Positions 24,401 through 33,760 of a DNA stretch of 37,090 bases are shown piece after piece. The stretch comes from Mucilaginibacter sp. (GTDB lineage: Bacteria; Bacteroidota; Bacteroidia; Sphingobacteriales; Sphingobacteriaceae): positions 1 to 37,090 of the forward strand of contig JAQBOP010000386.1 in the NCBI GenBank assembly GCA_028287975.1. Reading direction: 5' to 3'. How positions within the stretch are numbered: the stretch's first letter is position 1; each line of letters starts with the position of its first letter. A model generated the notes under the pieces. The model saw only the letters and a list, made by a program, of their open reading frames with translations. It made no database searches and had not been told where the DNA came from. The position numbers and the translations under genes are program-made.

Positions 24401-26554
24401 ATGTTTAAAAGATTTTATTTCGTGCTGGCAATTGGCGCCGCACTAGCTTGTAAAGCAGCCCCTTCAAAACCGGTAAAAGTACCCGGCTCAAATGATCTTC
24501 AGCCTACCGAGCAACAAAGCACGGTTTGTAAAACCGTAGCTAAGTTTATATCTCAATACAACTATAAAAAAGTTGATCTGAATGATTCTTTATCAGCAGT
24601 AATATATAACCGTTATATTAAAAGCTTAGACGAAGGACATAATTATTTACTGGCGACCGATATCCAGGATTTTGATAAATATAAAAACGCATTAAGCGAC
24701 GATATCAAAAATGGTAATCTGAACGATATCTATTACATGTTCAATGTGTTTCAAAAACGGTACGAAGAACGTGTAAAATACTCTATAGCTCAGTTGGATA
24801 AAAATTTTGATTTCACGCAAAAAGAGTCGTTTACTTATGATCGTTCGGATTTGCCATGGGTAGCCAATGAAACGGCAATGAATACTGAGTGGACCAAACG
24901 TGTAAAGTACGACCTGCTTAACTTAACCCTGGCCAGCAATGATATGGCTAAGAATAAAGAGAAGTTAAAAAAACGTTACGAAGACCTGTTGTCACAAAAC
25001 AGCAAATTAAACACCAACGATGTTTTCCAGATCTTCATGGATGACTTTACGGAGGCTATCGACCCGCATACAAACTATTTTGATCCGTTTCATGCGGCAC
25101 AATTCAATATGGAAATGTCAAGGTCATTACAAGGCATTGGCGCTACGCTTGAAACCAAGAACGAATATATTTCTATACAATCGCTTGTTGCAGGCGGACC
25201 GGCCGATAAAAGCCACCAGGTTAACAACGGCGACAGGATCCTGGCAGTAGCACAAGGTAAAGATGGCGAGTTTCAGGACATTATTGGCTGGCGGATTGAT
25301 AATGCTATTAAACTGATCCGGGGTACAAAAGGCACTGTGGTAAAGCTTAAAATATTGTCACAAGGCAAAGCGGTATCTGATCAGCCTAAAATAGTTGAAT
25401 TGGTGCGCGAAAAAATTGTGTTGAAAGACCAATTGGTTAAACAGGAAATAAAAACGTACAACAACAATGGCAAAACTTATAAAATAGGCGTTATAAATGT
25501 GCCTGCTTTTTATGCTGATTTTGCAGCTTACCGTGCCGGCGATGCTAACTATCAAAGTACTACGCGCGATATGAAACGATCTATCGATACCCTCAAACAA
25601 GCCAATGTTGATGGTATAGTGATCGATCTGCGCGAAAACGGCGGTGGTTCATTAAACGAAGCTATCTCGCTTACCGGGTTATTCATTAAAACCGGCCCGG
25701 TAGTACAGGTTAGAGACACACAGGACCAGATAGACGTAAATAAAGACGAAGATCCTTCGGTTGCTTATGCCGGGCCGCTTGCTGTATTGGTTGATCGCTT
25801 CAGTGCTTCGGCGTCAGAGATCTTTGCAGGTGCCATTCAGGATTATGGCCGAGGATTGATCATCGGTACACAAACTTATGGTAAGGGTACCGTACAAAGC
25901 GAGATTGACCTGGATAAGGTGATCACACCATCAATTGCAGAGAAATTAGGCATAACTACAGGCACTGATAAAACTAAGCCGGTGTCAACAGGCAGCGAAA
26001 ATCAGTTTGGCCAGCTAAACTTAACTATAGCCAAATTTTATCGCATTAGCGGCAATTCAACCCAACATAAAGGTGTAATTCCGGATATCGCATTCCCGTC
26101 GTTGATCCCATTGGATAAATATGGCGAGGATACAGACCCATCTGCATTACCGTTTGATATTATTGCTAAAAGTGATTACACAAAAGCGGGCGACTTTACA
26201 GCTGTTATCCCGCAGTTAACCAAATTGCATGAGCAACGCATGACCAGCAGCGCAAGCAACAAAGCGTATATGGAAACCATTGCCGATTACAAAAAGAGCG
26301 AAAAAGAGAAATCGGTAACGCTTAACGAGCAGCAACTTAAAAAACAACGCGATGATGATGAACAAAAAACGCTTAACCGTGATAACGAATTACGTGTTGC
26401 ATTAGGCTTTAAGCCGTTAAAGAAAGGCGAGGCGAAGCCTAAAAAAGAAGATCTCGATCCGTTAAAATTAGAAGCCGGCCAGATCCTGATAGATTATATC
26501 AACATGGATACCAAGGTTACTAAAAATGGTACACCGGCAAAAGCTTTTAATTAA
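24401..26554 (+). CDS. Carboxy-terminal processing protease, Prc/Tsp type, lipoprotein
   Basis: Periplasmic tail-specific protease of the S41 family with the long Prc architecture. An N-terminal helical domain is followed by a PDZ domain (GIGATLETKNEYISIQSLVAGGPADKS) and the catalytic core VIDLRENGGGSLNEA. The dyad is Ser470 in SASASEI and Lys495 in YGKGTVQ (25 residues apart, as in E. coli Tsp). A C-terminal helical extension rich in Lys and Glu resembles the Prc tail domain. I start at ATG 24401 because MFKRFYFVLAIGAALAC is then a lipoprotein signal peptide; ATG 24359 would add 14 residues. It has 717 residues. It is the second S41 protease of the window and is flanked by terminators. Confidence 0.92.
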   Translation: MFKRFYFVLAIGAALACKAAPSKPVKVPGSNDLQPTEQQSTVCKTVAKFISQYNYKKVDLNDSLSAVIYNRYIKSLDEGHNYLLATDIQDFDKYKNALSDDIKNGNLNDIYYMFNVFQKRYEERVKYSIAQLDKNFDFTQKESFTYDRSDLPWVANETAMNTEWTKRVKYDLLNLTLASNDMAKNKEKLKKRYEDLLSQNSKLNTNDVFQIFMDDFTEAIDPHTNYFDPFHAAQFNMEMSRSLQGIGATLETKNEYISIQSLVAGGPADKSHQVNNGDRILAVAQGKDGEFQDIIGWRIDNAIKLIRGTKGTVVKLKILSQGKAVSDQPKIVELVREKIVLKDQLVKQEIKTYNNNGKTYKIGVINVPAFYADFAAYRAGDANYQSTTRDMKRSIDTLKQANVDGIVIDLRENGGGSLNEAISLTGLFIKTGPVVQVRDTQDQIDVNKDEDPSVAYAGPLAVLVDRFSASASEIFAGAIQDYGRGLIIGTQTYGKGTVQSEIDLDKVITPSIAEKLGITTGTDKTKPVSTGSENQFGQLNLTIAKFYRISGNSTQHKGVIPDIAFPSLIPLDKYGEDTDPSALPFDIIAKSDYTKAGDFTAVIPQLTKLHEQRMTSSASNKAYMETIADYKKSEKEKSVTLNEQQLKKQRDDDEQKTLNRDNELRVALGFKPLKKGEAKPKKEDLDPLKLEAGQILIDYINMDTKVTKNGTPAKAFN

Positions 26555-26575
26555 ATCGTATTATTATACAGTCTT

Positions 26576-26610
26576 AGATCCCGGCTAAACAACCGGGATC
26601 TTTTGGTTTA
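26576..26610 (+). terminator. Terminator after the Prc-like protease gene
   Basis: agatcccgg / ccgggatct, a perfect 9-bp stem with an 8-nt loop, followed by TTTGGTTT. Confidence 0.88.
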
Positions 26611-26642
26611 AAACCAATTGGGTTTGTAACGGTTTATCTATC

Positions 26643-27704
26643 ATGGCTAAGAAACCGTTGCTTGAATTTACCGACAAAGGCATCTATTGCGATAAAGGCA
26701 AGTTTTATATTGATCCCTGGAAACCTGTCGACGATGCCGTAATTACCCATGCCCATGCCGACCACGCTTACTGGGGCCATAAGCATTACCTTGCACACCA
26801 TTTATCGAAAGAGGTTTTATTATATCGTCTTGGCGAGATCCAACTGCAAACTGTTGAGTATGGCGAGACAGTAATGAAAAACGGCGTGGCTATCTCGCTT
26901 TATCCTGCCGGGCATGTTATTGGCTCGGCGCAGATCCGCGTCGCCTACCAGGGCGAGGTATGGGTGGTGTCAGGCGATTATAAAACCGAGGATGATGGTG
27001 TATGTACACCCTTTGAACCGGTAAAATGTCACCATTTTATATCTGAATGTACTTTTGGCATGCCGGTTTATCAATGGAAACCACAGGTGCAGATCTTTGA
27101 CGAAGTAAACAGTTGGTGGCGTAATAATGTAAACAACGGCCAGGCTACAGTAATTGTTGGCTATTCGTTGGGTAAGGCGCAACGCATCCTGCAAAATTTA
27201 GATCTGTCTATCGGTAACGTTTATACCCATGGGGTAATTGAAAACACCAATGAGGCGTTACGCCGCAACGGGGTTATACTTAATCCTACAGAACGAATTA
27301 CACCCGATAACCCGAAAGATGAAGTACGCAAAGGTATTATTATAGCCCCACCATCGTCTGTAGGTACACCCTGGATGCGCAAGTTTCAACCCTACAGTTT
27401 CGGGTATTGCTCGGGATGGATGGCTATCCGCGGAGCGAAAAGAAGACGTGCGGCCGACCGCGGTTTTGTTTTATCAGACCATGCCGACTGGGACGGACTG
27501 ATCAGCGCCATTGACGCTACGGGCTGCGAAAAAGTTTACCTTACCCACGGTTACACCGCCAGTTTTACCCGTTACTTAAATGAAATAGGCTTTGACGCGC
27601 ACGAAGTGCATACTTTATATGGGGATGATGAAGCATTGGAATCCGTTCCAGCCGAAGAGACCGAAGGACGGGCAGGTTTAGAGGGGGTGAGGGCTGTATC
27701 ATGA
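26643..27704 (+). CDS. Ligase-associated DNA exonuclease (metallo-beta-lactamase fold)
   Basis: Beta-CASP/SNM1-like nuclease of the ligase-associated DNA repair module. The metal site is clear: THAHADHAYWG near residue 36, YPAGHVIGSAQIRV, SGDYK, FVLSDHADWDGL and LTHGYTASF. In the module the exonuclease trims ends for the ligase, whose gene overlaps it by 4 nt (ATGA), implying translational coupling. It has 353 residues. The last about 20 residues, after TLYGDDE, are Glu/Gly/Arg-rich and are encoded by DNA resembling an intergenic repeat (GGTTTAGAGGGGGTGAGGG), so the C-terminal tail may be an acquired extension. It starts at the ATG at 26643, right after a terminator. Confidence 0.92.
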   Translation: MAKKPLLEFTDKGIYCDKGKFYIDPWKPVDDAVITHAHADHAYWGHKHYLAHHLSKEVLLYRLGEIQLQTVEYGETVMKNGVAISLYPAGHVIGSAQIRVAYQGEVWVVSGDYKTEDDGVCTPFEPVKCHHFISECTFGMPVYQWKPQVQIFDEVNSWWRNNVNNGQATVIVGYSLGKAQRILQNLDLSIGNVYTHGVIENTNEALRRNGVILNPTERITPDNPKDEVRKGIIIAPPSSVGTPWMRKFQPYSFGYCSGWMAIRGAKRRRAADRGFVLSDHADWDGLISAIDATGCEKVYLTHGYTASFTRYLNEIGFDAHEVHTLYGDDEALESVPAEETEGRAGLEGVRAVS

Positions 27705-29320
27705 AAGCTTTCGCCCAACTTTTCCTCTCGCTCGATGAAACCAACAAGACAAACGAAAAGGTTAAGGTTTTAAAGGACTATTTTAATTGTGTGCCAGATA
27801 CCGATAAGATGCATATGCTGGCGCTGTTTACCGGGCGTAAGCCAAAAAGGGTGATCAATGCCACGCAGATCCGCACCTGGGCAACCGAGATTACCAATAT
27901 ACCGATATGGCTGTTTGAAGAAAGCTACCATGTGGTTGGCGACCTTGCCGAAACCATGGCCCTATTGATGCCGCAAAATACCGACGCCGCCAGCAATAAA
28001 ACGTTAACCGACTGGATAGGTGAGTTAAATAGCCTAAGTGCTAAAACCGAAGAAGAGCGCAAGCTCTGGTTGATAGAATCATGGGCGATGCTGGACACGC
28101 AGGAACGCTTCGTATTTAATAAACTGCTTACGGGTAGCTTCCGTGTGGGCGTATCACAAAGCCTGGTTATTAAGGCGCTTGCCGATATTACCAACCTGGA
28201 CGCGCCTACCCTAACCCACCGCATTATGGGTAACTGGATGCCCGAGACTTATACCTACGAGCAACTAATACAGGAACAGGGCGCGGCTGATGATATCTCT
28301 CGACCATATCCTTTCTTCCTGGCTTACCCGATCCAGGAAACTTCAGAAAAACAGAAATCGGCGGACGATTTGAAGTCCGCTTTGGGCGATGCCGGTGAAT
28401 GGCAGGCTGAATGGAAATGGGACGGGATCCGTGCGCAACTGATTAAGCGTGACGGTAAGATTTTTATCTGGAGCCGCGGCGAGGATCTGGCTACCGAAAA
28501 GTTCCCGGAGCTGCACCCGTTTTTAAATGCGTTGCCCGATGGTACGGTGCTGGATGGCGAGATACTCAGTTTCCAAAACGGTTTACCCATGCCTTTCAAT
28601 GTACTGCAAACCCGCATCGGCCGCAAAAACCTCAGCAAAAAGATTCTCGAAGAAAGCCCGGTTGCACTAATAGCATACGATTGCCTGGAATACGCCGGCG
28701 AGGACATCCGCACCAAAACACAAAGCGAAAGGAGATCGATCCTTGAACAGTTGCAGGCAACGACAGCAATACCTGAAATATTCCGGATCTCCGCATTGAT
28801 CAAGTTTGATAGCTGGGATGAACTGGCTACCATCCGCGAACAATCAAGAGCCATGGTGGCCGAGGGTATTATGCTGAAACGCAAAAGCGCTACTTACCAG
28901 GTGGGCCGCAAGCGCGGCGACTGGTGGAAATGGAAGATCGATCCCTTATCGGTTGACGCGGTGATGATCTACGCGCAAAAGGGCCACGGACGCCGTGCCG
29001 ACCTATACACCGACTACACCTTTGCCGTTTGGGACGGTGATAAACTGGTGCCATTTGCCAAAGCCTATTCAGGGCTTACGGATGCCGAGATCAATAAGGT
29101 GGACTATTTTGTAAAACGCAATACGCTCGAAAAATTTGGCCCGGTGCGCACTGTAAAGCCTGAGTTGGTTTTCGAAATAGGGTTTGAAGGTATTAACCGG
29201 TCGACACGCCACAAGTCGGGCATCGCGTTGCGGTTTCCGCGCATATTGCGCTGGCGGCATGATAAACCTAAGGAAGAAGCCGACACGCTTGATAATTTGA
29301 AGGCGCTGCTGGGCGATTAA
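27701..29320 (+). CDS. ATP-dependent DNA ligase (ligase-associated repair module)
   Basis: Seals DNA nicks using ATP; bacteria also have NAD-dependent LigA for replication, so this enzyme is for repair. An N-terminal DNA-binding domain (residues 1 to about 200) precedes the adenylation domain, with motif I EWKWDGIR (catalytic Lys near residue 237), motif III LDGEIL, motif IV EGIMLKR and motif V WWKWK. The OB-fold C-terminus ends with GIALRFPRILRWRHDKP. It has 539 residues, typical of this group. In other genomes the module also has an Lhr-like helicase and the phosphoesterase PdeM (family knowledge); neither appears in this window. Confidence 0.95.
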   Translation: MKAFAQLFLSLDETNKTNEKVKVLKDYFNCVPDTDKMHMLALFTGRKPKRVINATQIRTWATEITNIPIWLFEESYHVVGDLAETMALLMPQNTDAASNKTLTDWIGELNSLSAKTEEERKLWLIESWAMLDTQERFVFNKLLTGSFRVGVSQSLVIKALADITNLDAPTLTHRIMGNWMPETYTYEQLIQEQGAADDISRPYPFFLAYPIQETSEKQKSADDLKSALGDAGEWQAEWKWDGIRAQLIKRDGKIFIWSRGEDLATEKFPELHPFLNALPDGTVLDGEILSFQNGLPMPFNVLQTRIGRKNLSKKILEESPVALIAYDCLEYAGEDIRTKTQSERRSILEQLQATTAIPEIFRISALIKFDSWDELATIREQSRAMVAEGIMLKRKSATYQVGRKRGDWWKWKIDPLSVDAVMIYAQKGHGRRADLYTDYTFAVWDGDKLVPFAKAYSGLTDAEINKVDYFVKRNTLEKFGPVRTVKPELVFEIGFEGINRSTRHKSGIALRFPRILRWRHDKPKEEADTLDNLKALLGD

Positions 29321-29334
29321 GAAATATGGAACTC

Positions 29335-29470
29335 TCGATTAGGCTATAATAAGCGGTTTTGTTTCACGCGAGTGTGAAACAAATGAAACAAGTGAAACAA
29401 GATTTTTGGCTAATCGACTGAAAATAAGACAACTATCAAAAACCGGTGAAACAAAATGAAACAAAGGATA
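29335..29470. repeat. Nested inverted repeats with five TGAAACAA copies after the ligase gene
   Basis: An outer pair tcgattag (29335-29342) / ctaatcga (29410-29417) encloses an inner perfect 10-bp palindrome tttgtttcac / gtgaaacaaa (29358-29367 / 29374-29383). TGAAACA(A) recurs at 29375, 29384, 29393, 29447 and 29457, so spacing is 9, 9, 54 and 10 nt. The gap is 226 nt in all; the remainder (29471-29546) is AT-rich with no feature I can support. Confidence 0.75.
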
Positions 29471-29546
29471 AGTCAGTAAGTTTAGCTGTAAAATTTATTT
29501 ATTATATTGATTTTCAATGTATTGTGAATTTGACCGCAAAAATGCT

Positions 29547-30536
29547 TTATTTCCATACAAACCGCTCCAGCCCAATATCTCCGTTAGCGCCACCGGCAAT
29601 ATAAATTTGATGGTTATAAACAGCCGCACCTACACCGTTCCGTGCTTTATTTAAACTTGGGGCGGTTTTCCATTCCTTGTCTGTTTCCGGGTCTATATAA
29701 AAAACATCTTTTTGCGGGCCGTTGGGTGTGGTGGCCGTAGCACGTTCGCCGCCAATATAGTATATTTTATCGTCAAGGTTTACGCAGTTGCCGCCGCCTG
29801 TACCCATGGGTAGTTTCGCGGCAAGGGTGCTCCATTTACCGGTTTTAAAATCATAGCAATCCACGTCCAGCACCACCTTATCAAAAAACGACATGAAATT
29901 ATTAGGATCGTGCAGGCTGGTATTGCGGCCGCCTATGGCATACAGTTTATCTTTCACTACCACCGCCATGCTATGGTCGCGGATATGCGGGGCGTCGGGC
30001 ATGCTTTTCCAGGCGTCAGTTTTTGGATCATATTCGTCAAATAAACCGTTGGTGCCGTCATGATGACCGTGTAAGATGCCGCACACCAAATACAACTTTC
30101 CGTTATAACCCGCGGCACCGGCGCCACCGCGACGGCGGTTTTCTGGCAAACCGGCTAATTGCTGCCAGCTGTCATTTTTGGTATCGTAAGCATAAGCATT
30201 GGCCAACGGCACCTGGTTAGGGTAATTCCGATCTGAAAAAGCATCCAGCACATAAACTCTGTCGCCAAGCCCCACCGCCTGGAAATGATGCATAATCGAA
30301 GGAGCGATTGCGCCCTGTTTCCATGCTGATGTAGCAGGGTCATAGATCTCGACAGGCTGTGCCGGGGCATCGCCGCCAACCAAATATATTTTTCCGTTAA
30401 CCGAGGCAAAACCGCACTCGTTACGCGACGGCGGTGTGTTTGTTGATGCCACTAACTCCCATTTGCCATCGGCCGGTTTATAAAAGGCAACAGTTACGAG
30501 AAACAATACCGGTAGAACAATAAGCCACTTTTTCAT
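29547..30536 (-). CDS. Exported kelch-repeat beta-propeller protein
   Basis: A signal peptide (LIVLPVLFLVTVAFYKPAD) precedes about six kelch units of 45-50 residues, each with the di-glycine or equivalent turn and spaced Tyr/Trp: NGKIYLVGGDAPAQPVEIYDP, GDRVYVLDAFSDRNYP, NGKLYLVCGILHG, KDKLYAIGGRNTS, DDKIYYIGGERA and NHQIYIAGGANGD. This gives a six-bladed propeller in the periplasm or on the cell surface. Sialate mutarotases (NanM) and many unassigned proteins share the fold, so the function is open. The gene is divergent from the YWKNG lipoproteins, which are probably also propellers but with a different motif. Confidence 0.9.
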   Translation of the reverse strand: MKKWLIVLPVLFLVTVAFYKPADGKWELVASTNTPPSRNECGFASVNGKIYLVGGDAPAQPVEIYDPATSAWKQGAIAPSIMHHFQAVGLGDRVYVLDAFSDRNYPNQVPLANAYAYDTKNDSWQQLAGLPENRRRGGAGAAGYNGKLYLVCGILHGHHDGTNGLFDEYDPKTDAWKSMPDAPHIRDHSMAVVVKDKLYAIGGRNTSLHDPNNFMSFFDKVVLDVDCYDFKTGKWSTLAAKLPMGTGGGNCVNLDDKIYYIGGERATATTPNGPQKDVFYIDPETDKEWKTAPSLNKARNGVGAAVYNHQIYIAGGANGDIGLERFVWK

Positions 30537-30650
30537 ATTGCTGAGATTAATAATTTGTAAACCAATTATATAAGCCGGGAGTTTTACAAATCTTAATAAA
30601 TTATTACTAATGGCAAAAGCTTTTATTAATTGATTTTGAGAACATGATAT

Positions 30651-30658
30651 TATATTTG
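30651..30658 (+). promoter_or_regulatory. -7 element for the tandem YWKNG lipoprotein genes
   Basis: TATATTTG is a perfect TAnnTTTG, 25 nt before the GTG start. The 146-nt divergent gap also holds CAATTATA on the minus side (30563-30570), a one-mismatch -7 candidate for the kelch gene. Confidence 0.55.
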
Positions 30659-30682
30659 TAACTCCTTATCATAAAATTAATC

Positions 30683-31696
30683 GTGAAAATAAAACTTCTC
30701 TCTTCACTACTGATCGGCATTGTTGCAATAACCGCATGTAAAAAAAGCGGGCAAAATCCTGATCCGGGTAACACAGGCACAACAGGCGAAATGGATACCT
30801 ATATATGTGGAAATTTATTTTTAACACCATCTGTTCCGCAAGCCACTTATTGGAAAAATGGTTTACAAACCACCCTTAACAATGATTTTTCAGATGTCTG
30901 TTGTATGACATCGCAGGCTAAAGATGTTTATATACTTGGCGAAGATCATAATGGCGAATGTTACTGGAAAAATGGCATACGCTTTCAGGTAGAAAACAAA
31001 AAAACAAGCTATATCCCATTCGCTATAGCAGTGCAGGGTAATGATGTTTATACTGCAGGCCATTTTAGCGATACTGCCGCCTATTGTAAAAACGGCATTA
31101 CAACAAAGCTTTCAAGCCCTGGCTATAGCGTTGCCACCGGCATTGCCGTAAGTGGCAGCGATGTTTATGTATGCGGCGATTATGCGGCTTCGCCGGGCTT
31201 CTATCATGTACCTTGCTATTGGAAAAATGGCGTCTTAACCTTATTGAATAAAGACATACCAAAAAATGCTACGGCGATAGCTATTGTCGTAAACGGAGGT
31301 GATATACATGTTATAGTTAATGCAGCGTTGACTGATCAAAGTAATCAACAATTAGACCATATTTTTTATTGGAAAAATGGAGTGGTTACGCCTATAGATA
31401 AAGATGTTTCATCATCGGCAACCGGCCTGTGTGTAAGCGGAAATGACGTCTATATATCCGGCGGAGAAAATATTGCTCCCTTTAAAGCGGGCTATTGGAA
31501 AAACGGCACGTTTGTATCCTTTCCGGATATGAGATATTCGTTAGCTATTGCTGTACATGGCAATGATGTATATATAGCAGGTGCTTATTTGTCAGGTGGT
31601 GTTAGTTATGCTGGCTATTGGAAAAACGGAACTATTACTAAACTGAATCAAACTTTATCTTCTTACGCGTTAGGGATAACCCTTGTACCCCGGTAA
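30683..31696 (+). CDS. YWKNG-repeat lipoprotein 1, predicted seven-bladed propeller
   Basis: A lipoprotein signal peptide (lipobox ITAC, mature Cys19) and a Gly/Thr/Pro linker lead into a repeat domain. Seven copies of a YWKNG motif (third copy YCKNG) alternate with seven D-V-Y-x-x-G strands (DTYICG first). A typical unit is YWKNGxxxxL, then AxxIAVxGNDVYxAG. The first DVY strand precedes the first YWKNG, and the chain ends with a lone ALGITLV strand, so first and last units are each partial and would complete one blade. I know no named family. It uses a GTG start, which gives the shared MKIK N-terminus. The second copy starts 6 nt downstream, probably one transcript. Confidence 0.85.
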   Translation: MKIKLLSSLLIGIVAITACKKSGQNPDPGNTGTTGEMDTYICGNLFLTPSVPQATYWKNGLQTTLNNDFSDVCCMTSQAKDVYILGEDHNGECYWKNGIRFQVENKKTSYIPFAIAVQGNDVYTAGHFSDTAAYCKNGITTKLSSPGYSVATGIAVSGSDVYVCGDYAASPGFYHVPCYWKNGVLTLLNKDIPKNATAIAIVVNGGDIHVIVNAALTDQSNQQLDHIFYWKNGVVTPIDKDVSSSATGLCVSGNDVYISGGENIAPFKAGYWKNGTFVSFPDMRYSLAIAVHGNDVYIAGAYLSGGVSYAGYWKNGTITKLNQTLSSYALGITLVPR

Positions 31697-31702
31697 ATAA
31701 TT

Positions 31703-32752
31703 ATGAAAATAAAATTTCTACCCATACTATTGATCGCCTTTTTGGCGATGACTGCATGTAAAAAAAGCGGACAAAATCCAGGCGCTACGGCATCAACTGG
31801 CGAAGTAGATGTTTATGTATGCGGAACTGTGCTTGTAGCACCATCCTTTACCCAGGCAACCGTTTGGAAAAATGGAATTCCAACTACTCTAAGTACGGAT
31901 CATTCAAGTGTCTTTGGTATAACTTCACAAGGTAAGGATGTCTACGCATTAGGTGAAGACCGCAATGGATCTTGTTATTGGAAAAATAACGTGCGTGTAC
32001 AAGTAGAGAATAATAAAACTAATTATTCAGCAGGCAAAATAGCTGTGCTGGGTAACGATGTTTATACTGCAGGTTTTGTTGATAGTACTGCCGCCTATTG
32101 TAAAAACGGAATTATTACAAAACTTACAAGCCCGAGCGGTTACGCTATCGCTAATGGCCTTGCAATCAAGGGCAACGACGTTTATGTATGCGGTGATTAT
32201 TATTATCATTCTCCCTTTTATAACCATATCCCCTGCTATTGGAAAAATGGTGCCTTAACTATCCTGGATAAGGATACAACAAAAAATTCGACAGCAATAG
32301 CTATTGCTGTAAATGGCAATGATATACATGTTGTTATTAATTCATTGATAAATGAACTTAGTGTACCACAATACCTTGTTTTTCTTTGGAAAAATGGAAC
32401 AATTACCCTTATAGATAAGGACGTTGATTCGCGTGCAACCGGTATATTTATTAATGGGAATGATGTATATATATCAGGAGTTGAAGATGTACCTGTACCT
32501 ATTTCCGGATTTACGGCTGACTACCGCCCGTTTCAGGGTGGCTATTGGAAAAATGGAGTGCTTACTAAGCTTCCGGACATATATAGTTCACAAGCTATTG
32601 CCGTACAAGCCGGCAACATATACGTTGCCGGTGATTATTTGTCAATCGGAGGGGCTAATCCTCAAGCTGCCTATTGGAAAAATGGGAAAATGGGAAAGTT
32701 AGACGAAAACCAAATATCTTATGTAACCGGAATTGCGCTGGTACCTAAATAA
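31703..32752 (+). CDS. YWKNG-repeat lipoprotein 2, tandem paralogue
   Basis: A close paralogue of the preceding gene: the same MKIK start, lipobox MTAC, ACKKSGQNP after the signal peptide, and the same order of repeat variants (WKNG, YWKNN, YCKNG, YWKNG, LWKNG, YWKNG, YWKNG; seven in all). Even the divergent fifth strand pair (NDIHVVI here, GDIHVIV in copy 1) is shared, so the two arose by tandem duplication of a finished seven-unit gene rather than by separate repeat expansion. It has 349 residues and an ATG start. No enzyme motif is visible; the surface-exposed repeat fold suggests binding, which is inference. Confidence 0.85.
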   Translation: MKIKFLPILLIAFLAMTACKKSGQNPGATASTGEVDVYVCGTVLVAPSFTQATVWKNGIPTTLSTDHSSVFGITSQGKDVYALGEDRNGSCYWKNNVRVQVENNKTNYSAGKIAVLGNDVYTAGFVDSTAAYCKNGIITKLTSPSGYAIANGLAIKGNDVYVCGDYYYHSPFYNHIPCYWKNGALTILDKDTTKNSTAIAIAVNGNDIHVVINSLINELSVPQYLVFLWKNGTITLIDKDVDSRATGIFINGNDVYISGVEDVPVPISGFTADYRPFQGGYWKNGVLTKLPDIYSSQAIAVQAGNIYVAGDYLSIGGANPQAAYWKNGKMGKLDENQISYVTGIALVPK

Positions 32753-32803
32753 TTGGGGCGTTTGCCTTCGACGAATAATGAACGCAATTATTAGTGTAAC
32801 TAA

Positions 32804-33724
32804 TCAAGCCCTTGTATCATTCCCGTTATAAATGCTCAGGTAGCTTTCATAGCGGGATAACTCGATCTCGCCGTTTTCAAGCGCGGCCAATACGGCGCAG
32901 CCAGGCTCATTAATATGCTGGCAGTTGTTAAACTTACAATCGTGCATGCGTTCGCGCATCTCGGGGAAAAAATGGCCCAGCACCTGCTTCTCAATATCGA
33001 TCACGCCTAATTCGCGGATGCCGGGGGTATCGATAATGAAACCGCCCTGCGGCAGCTCAAACATTTCGGCAAAGGTAGTAGTGTGTGTGCCTTTGTCGCT
33101 CCATTCGGAAACTTCGCTGGTGCGTAACGTCAGGTCGGGCAGTAAAGCGTTGATCAGGCTTGACTTGCCTACCCCCGAATGGCCCGAGAACAACGTTATC
33201 TTATCTTTTAAAAGCTCCTGTACCTGGTTGATATTGGTTCCGTCTAATGCAGAAACCGAATAGCAGGGGTAACCAATATTTTCGTAAACCGCTTTATATT
33301 CATCCAGTATTTCAAGCCCTTCTCTGCTAAACAGGTCAAGCTTATTATAAACCAATTTGGCGGGGATATCGTAGGCCTCGGCAGTAACCAAAAAACGATC
33401 GATAAAGCCTAACGAAGTACGCGGAGATGCCAATGTAACCAGCAATATAGCCTGGTCAAGGTTGGCAGCAATGATCTGCCCCTGTTTTGACAGGTTGATA
33501 GACTTACGGATAATATAATTTTTACGCTGCTGTAAATTGGTAATTACACCGGTTTGCTGTTCGGGTTCAAGGTCAAAATCAACTATATCGCCAACGGCCA
33601 ATGGATTTGTTGTAGTGATGCCCTTAATGCGGAACTTTCCTTTAATGCGGCAATCGTATCTTTCGCCTGCAGGTGTTTGCACCTGGTACCAGCTTCCGGT
33701 TGATTTTGTAATTAGTCCCTGCAT
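32804..33724 (-). CDS. rsgA: Ribosome small subunit-dependent GTPase A
   Basis: Late-stage 30S maturation GTPase. An N-terminal OB-fold (residues 1 to about 75) is followed by a circularly permuted GTPase domain: G4 YNKLD comes before G1 GHSGVGKSSLI and G3 DTPGIRELG. A C-terminal zinc finger reads CKFNNCQHINEPGCAV (C-x5-H-type ligands). Its 306 residues are normal. The promoter -7 element lies only 14 nt from the ATG, so the leader would be very short. It sits between YWKNG copies 2 and 3 on the opposite strand. Confidence 0.96.
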   Translation of the reverse strand: MQGLITKSTGSWYQVQTPAGERYDCRIKGKFRIKGITTTNPLAVGDIVDFDLEPEQQTGVITNLQQRKNYIIRKSINLSKQGQIIAANLDQAILLVTLASPRTSLGFIDRFLVTAEAYDIPAKLVYNKLDLFSREGLEILDEYKAVYENIGYPCYSVSALDGTNINQVQELLKDKITLFSGHSGVGKSSLINALLPDLTLRTSEVSEWSDKGTHTTTFAEMFELPQGGFIIDTPGIRELGVIDIEKQVLGHFFPEMRERMHDCKFNNCQHINEPGCAVLAALENGEIELSRYESYLSIYNGNDTRA

Positions 33725-33737
33725 GAATTATAAACTA

Positions 33738-33745
33738 CAAAGGTA
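33738..33745 (-). promoter_or_regulatory. -7 element of rsgA
   Basis: The minus strand reads TACCTTTG, a perfect TAnnTTTG. Expected start near 33731, about 7 nt before the ATG at 33724. The -33 region is weak. Confidence 0.5.
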
Positions 33746-33760
33746 ACAATTACAGGCTCA

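Noticed and set aside
29335-29470. CRISPR-like array at the TGAAACAA copies
   Set aside because: Repeats are only 8 nt, spacing is 9-10 nt or irregular, and there are no cas genes.
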